Assembly: GCF_003056355.1 (NCBI RefSeq)
Contig: NZ_PYVW01000006.1
Location: 155,001-192,594 of the forward strand
Origin: Devosia naphthalenivorans
GTDB taxonomy: Bacteria; Pseudomonadota; Alphaproteobacteria; Rhizobiales; Devosiaceae
Direction: 5' to 3'
Length of the DNA: 37,594 nucleotides
Shown: one piece after another, positions 35,062-37,594 of the stretch
How positions within the stretch are numbered: position 1 is the stretch's first letter
Layout: the number at the start of each line of letters is the position of its first letter
Made by a program: the position numbers and the translations under genes
Notes under the pieces: model-generated
What the model saw: the letters and a program-made list of their open reading frames with translations, nothing else
Databases searched by the model: none
What the model was told of the DNA's origin: nothing

Positions 35062-35153
35062 GACCTCGTGGTTCGACAGGCTCACCATGAGGTCTACTTG
35101 GTATCAGTAGGGTTCATGATGGGCTTCATCCCGAGCCTGTCGAAGGATGAGGC
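35062..35153. repeat. Inverted pair of the CCTCGTGGTTCGACAGGCTC repeat
   Basis: The first unit is CCTCGTGGT-TCGACAGGCTC-ACCATGAGG. The second begins CTTCATCCC-GAGCCTGTCGA and ends AGGATGAGG. They lie in the cobS-cobT gap. Inner arm bases differ between the units but still pair, as in the copy at 21376-21463. Confidence 0.88.
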
Positions 35154-35161
35154 CGTGGCGC

Positions 35162-36145
35162 TTATGCCGTGACGGCGAGGTTGGCCGAGGATTCGGGCAG
35201 ATCTTCCCCGAACACGCGCTGGTAGAACTCGGCGACCACAGGGCGTTCGAGTTCGTCGCATTTGTTGAGGAACGTCAGCCGGAAGGCAAAGCCGATATCG
35301 CCGCCGAAGATCTGGGCGTTTTCGGCCCAGGTGATCACGGCGCGCGGGCTCATCACGGTGGAAAGATCGCCATTGATGAAGGCCTGGCGCGTCAAATCGG
35401 CCAGCCGCACCATGTTGCCGATCAGCTTGCGGCCCTTGTCGTTCTCGCCATAGACTTTGTTCTTGGCCAGGACGATCCCGACTTCCTTGTCATGCGGCAG
35501 ATAGTTGAGCGTGGTGACGAGGCTCCAGCGGTCCATCTGGCCCTGGTTGATCTGCTGCGTGCCGTGATAAAGCCCCGAGGTATCGCCCAGGCCAATCGTG
35601 TTGGTGGTCGAAAACAGCCGGAAGGCCGGGTGGGGCGTGATCACGCGGTTCTGGTCGAGCAGCGTCAGCCGGCCCGCCACTTCCAGCACGCGCTGGATCA
35701 CGAACATCACGTCCGGGCGGCCGGCGTCATATTCGTCGAACACCAGCGCCACATTGTTCTGCACGGCCCATGGCAGGATGCCGTCACGGAATTCGGTGAC
35801 CTGCTTGCCGTCCTTGAGCACGATGGCGTCCTTGCCGACCAGGTCGATACGCGACACGTGGCTGTCGAGATTGACGCGGACCAGCGGCCAGTTGAGGCGC
35901 GCCGCGACCTGCTCGATGTGCGTGGATTTGCCCGTGCCGTGATAGCCCTGCACCATGACGCGACGGTTGAACTGGAAACCGGCCAGGATCGCGAGCGTGG
36001 TGTTGCGGTCGAACAGGTAGTCGGGATCGATCGGCGGCACGTGCGAATTGGCTTGGCTGTAGCCCATCACCTTCATGTCGGTGTCGATGCCGAACAATTC
36101 CCGTGCCGAATATTCGGTGTCAGGCAGATTGGCGTACTCAGTCAT
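35162..36145 (-). CDS. cobS: Aerobic cobaltochelatase subunit CobS
   Basis: A 327-residue AAA+ ATPase of the MoxR/CobS group. Walker A is GYHGTGKST (residues 67-75), Walker B is [10 protein letters not shown], and sensor-1 is [11 protein letters not shown]. It starts [19 protein letters not shown], the family standard. CobS hexamers stack with CobT and drive CobN in cobalt insertion. ATG at 36145. It lies between dnaJ-like (243 bp upstream, with a palindromic repeat) and cobT, all on the minus strand. CobS/CobT pairs also occur in strains without full B12 synthesis, so presence here does not prove the whole pathway. Confidence 0.96.
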   Translation of the reverse strand: MTEYANLPDTEYSARELFGIDTDMKVMGYSQANSHVPPIDPDYLFDRNTTLAILAGFQFNRRVMVQGYHGTGKSTHIEQVAARLNWPLVRVNLDSHVSRIDLVGKDAIVLKDGKQVTEFRDGILPWAVQNNVALVFDEYDAGRPDVMFVIQRVLEVAGRLTLLDQNRVITPHPAFRLFSTTNTIGLGDTSGLYHGTQQINQGQMDRWSLVTTLNYLPHDKEVGIVLAKNKVYGENDKGRKLIGNMVRLADLTRQAFINGDLSTVMSPRAVITWAENAQIFGGDIGFAFRLTFLNKCDELERPVVAEFYQRVFGEDLPESSANLAVTA

Positions 36146-36296
36146 GGCAAAGCTCTTGGCGGGATAAATCGAAGGCAGGAAGTCGCGGGCTCTATAGCAG
36201 GATTGTGACGGTGGCGGTAGACGCGCCCGCAGGATAAGTGGCGGCTCTCTCTCGCTTCACTATCCTGCCACTTCGTCAGTTCCGGTTGCCCACCGG

Positions 36297-36365
36297 GTCA
36301 TTCCCGCGAAAGCGGGAACCTCCGTTCAGGAAGGTAACGGAGGCCCCCGCTTTCGCGGGGGTGAC
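36297..36365. repeat. Inverted pair of the CATTCCCGCGAAAGCGGGAA repeat
   Basis: The units GTCATTCCCGCGAAAGCGGG (continuing AACCTCCGTT) and the complementary AACGGAGGCCCCCGCTTTCG are separated by 9 bp. Each folds as a stem closed by a GAAA tetraloop. The second copy has CC/GG where the first has TT/AA, so both sides of the stem changed together. Confidence 0.9.
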
Positions 36366-36388
36366 GCTGTGGGTGGGACGGCGTGGCA

Positions 36389-37015
36389 CTACCGCGCCAC
36401 AAATCCCGCCTTCTTCAGATGGCTATACGCCGCGATGATCGCGCGCAGCCGGTCCTCGGAGGATTTATCGCCACCATTGGCGTCGGGATGGTGGATCTTG
36501 ACCAAGGATTTATAGGCCTGCTTGATCTGGTCGGACTTGGCGTGGCCGATGATGCCCAGCGTTTCCAGCGCCCGCCGATCCTGCTCGTGCAGCGGCTTGA
36601 CGCGTTCGGCGGCGGGCGTCTGTGCCTGGCGGTGGCGGTATTTGGCAAACACGCCGAACGGATCGCCGTATTTGTCGCCGGGCCGCAGGCTTTCCTTGGC
36701 CGTGCGCGAATTGCGGATGCCGGGATTGCCGGTGGCAAAGCTCGAGCGGGATTCCGCCTTGGGCGGGGTGTGCAAAGCCTGTTCCAGCTCGTCCTTTTCC
36801 ATGCCGGCAAAGAAGTTGAACGAGGTGTTGTAGTGGCGGACATGCTCGAGGCAGAAATGGTGGTACTGCCCCTCGCCGCGGTGGCCCTTGGGCGCCTTGT
36901 ATTCACCGGGCTTGTCACAGCCTTCCCAATCGCAGGCGTGTTCGGCCGGCGCCGGCTTTTCATCCTTGCGTGGCTTGATGCGAATGGAATCAAAGATCTT
37001 GGACGACAGTTTCAT
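36389..37015 (-). CDS. J-domain protein (DnaJ-like), C-terminal J domain
   Basis: A 208-residue protein whose J domain is at the C-terminus (about residues 142-208). It includes ALETLGIIGHAKSDQIKQAY and the catalytic HPD motif in LVKIHHPDANGGDK, which stimulates DnaK ATPase. The N-terminal part has CDWEGCDKPGEYKAP and HHFCLEHVRHYN, a possible Cys/His metal site, followed by NTSFNFFAGM and a polar linker. This arrangement is the alphaproteobacterial DnaJ-like protein usually beside bolA and cobS, as here. Its client proteins are unknown. ATG at 37015; it is divergent from bolA with a 46-bp gap. Confidence 0.93.
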   Translation of the reverse strand: MKLSSKIFDSIRIKPRKDEKPAPAEHACDWEGCDKPGEYKAPKGHRGEGQYHHFCLEHVRHYNTSFNFFAGMEKDELEQALHTPPKAESRSSFATGNPGIRNSRTAKESLRPGDKYGDPFGVFAKYRHRQAQTPAAERVKPLHEQDRRALETLGIIGHAKSDQIKQAYKSLVKIHHPDANGGDKSSEDRLRAIIAAYSHLKKAGFVAR

Positions 37016-37061
37016 TCTCGCCTAGTTAGATGCCGAAACCAGATAGGAAGCCCCAGCTGCC

Positions 37062-37337
37062 ATGAGCGTCAAAGACACCCTGACCGCCAAGCTCACCGCT
37101 AAATTTGCCCCCGCTTTCCTCGATGTGATCGACGAATCGAACAAGCACTTCGGACACGCCGGGTGGCGGGAGGGTGGTGAAACCCATTTTCGTGTCAGAA
37201 TCGCGACCCGTCATTTTGACGGGCTCAGCCGCGTTGCGCAACATCGCCTGGTGATGGAAACGCTCGACGCCGAACTCAAAGACCGGGTGCACGCGCTCGC
37301 CATCGACGTTCTACCGGTCGACGGACCGTTTGCCTAG
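37062..37337 (+). CDS. bolA: BolA family protein
   Basis: A 91-residue BolA protein of the class II KH-like fold. Conserved motifs are FLDVIDESNKHFGHAGWREGGETHFRV, with the Cys/His-loop His, and HRLVMETLDAELKDRVHALAID. BolA proteins pair with monothiol glutaredoxins to handle [2Fe-2S] clusters and influence stress and iron responses. ATG at 37062 with AGGAAG upstream. The canonical alphaproteobacterial neighbour is the divergent J-domain gene, as found. The glutaredoxin in this window (21469-21723) is the dithiol type, so it is not the expected partner. Confidence 0.94.
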   Translation: MSVKDTLTAKLTAKFAPAFLDVIDESNKHFGHAGWREGGETHFRVRIATRHFDGLSRVAQHRLVMETLDAELKDRVHALAIDVLPVDGPFA

Positions 37338-37360
37338 CACCGTCTTGCCGCTCCCGTTGG

Positions 37361-37404
37361 CTTGCTGCCACCGTCTGCTTGCTCCCACGGCGACTTGCTC
37401 CCAC
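37361..37404. repeat. Short degenerate tandem repeat (CTTGCTCCCAC)
   Basis: CTTGCTGCCAC at 37361-37371 and CTTGCTCCCAC at 37378-37388 and 37394-37404 are spaced 17 and 16 bp apart, just after bolA. A related CTTGCCGCTCCC lies further left. The function is unknown; it may be a small direct duplication. Confidence 0.6.
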
Positions 37405-37408
37405 TGCG

Positions 37409-37429
37409 TCATTCCCGCGAAAGCGGGAA
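37409..37429. repeat. Single, probably interrupted palindrome unit
   Basis: TCATTCCCGCGAAAGCGGGA plus one A matches the units at 25192-25218 and 36297-36326, but the CCTC that follows in those copies is replaced by GGTGGACTCAC, the apparent end of the IS30 element. Its partner unit is not seen in the window. Confidence 0.8.
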
Positions 37430-37594
37430 GGTGGACTCACGTTTGAAGTGCAACACGGTTAGAGAAGCTGGAGAAGACCTCATTTGGGGTTTGGAAGTCG
37501 AGACATTTTCGCGGGGTGTTGTTGTAGAGGGCGACAATGGTTTGCAGGTGCTCGTCGGTGATGGTTGCCAGGTCGGATTTTCGCGGCAGCCTGC
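37430..37594 (-). mobile_element. IS30-family element, one end (continues beyond the window)
   Basis: The element begins next to a palindrome unit. The bases GGTGGACTCACGTTTGAAGT that follow overlap the last codons of the transposase gene and probably contain the terminal inverted repeat, as is common in compact IS30 elements. The other end and any target duplication are outside the window. Confidence 0.75.
37437..37594 (-). CDS. IS30-family transposase, C-terminal 51 residues
   Basis: The minus-strand frame runs in from beyond the window and stops at TGA (37437-37439). The visible residues read RLPRKSDLATITDEHLQTIV, then ALYNNTPRKCLDFQTPNEVF, then SSFSNRVALQT. The N-N-x-P-R-K-x-L-x-F-x-TP-x-E-V-F pattern is the standard C-terminal end of IS30 transposases, including the region around the last catalytic Glu. 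DDE enzymes of this family often insert into palindromic sequences, and here the end abuts a palindrome. Whether the full gene is intact cannot be seen. Confidence 0.88.
   Translation of the reverse strand, partial: RLPRKSDLATITDEHLQTIVALYNNTPRKCLDFQTPNEVFSSFSNRVALQT

Overview
The window looks like chromosomal core DNA from a GC-rich alphaproteobacterium of the Hyphomicrobiales, most like the Devosia group. That assignment is inferred from gene content and order and was not checked against a database. The supporting blocks are lysC/ubiG (divergent), ptsP-prfA-prmC-DUF4167 near clpB, comF-grxC-nitrilase-DUF1178 opposite a methyltransferase gene, helicase-S4-fdxA-carD, DUF3108/rpmB, and cobT-cobS-dnaJ/bolA. 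No rRNA, tRNA, CRISPR array, prophage or resistance island was seen.

Layout. 1-2417: the end of an M23 peptidase gene, an MFS exporter and a VOC protein. 2418-6364: clpB lying between two large inverted copies of a composite palindrome. 6365-13334 (minus strand): lysC, ptsP, prfA, prmC and a DUF4167 gene, covering aspartate-family amino acid synthesis, nitrogen-PTS signalling, and peptide release with methylation of release factors. 13489-18914: ubiG, a small secreted protein, a minus-strand small acidic protein, ilvD, and two tandem family-25 glycosyltransferases directly behind ilvD. 19122-22557 (minus strand): comF, grxC, a nitrilase-type amidase, DUF1178 and an aldo/keto reductase, divergent from an NDUFAF5-like methyltransferase gene. 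23572-28754 (minus strand): a Suv3-like helicase, an S4 RNA-binding protein, ferredoxin fdxA and the RNA-polymerase-binding regulator carD. 28755-32043: two related non-coding blocks around an NTF2-like gene, then DUF3108, rpmB and a YhhQ-type queuosine-precursor transporter. 32148-37337: a phytase-like secreted protein, cobT and cobS (aerobic cobaltochelatase subunits), a J-domain protein and bolA. At the right edge is the 3' end of an IS30-family transposase gene.

The coding content is ordinary housekeeping, and I found no convincing new multi-gene system. The unusual material is between genes. At least five families of palindromic repeats fill the spacers, and in three of them paired substitutions keep the hairpin stems intact. 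Two ~200-bp composite repeats flank clpB in opposite orientation. One palindrome appears to sit inside another, and an IS30 end abuts a palindrome copy. Two ~380-bp non-coding blocks share modules at an exactly constant 770-bp offset. A possible pseudoknot leader precedes the queuosine transporter, and a perfect CtrA-type box lies between convergent genes. Several starts were moved from the longest frame on promoter, ribosome-site and family-length grounds (clpB, ptsP, lysC, ubiG, ilvD, DUF1178, comF, fdxA, helicase, cobT, yhhQ). The prmC start appears to be a non-standard CTG overlapping the prfA stop codon.
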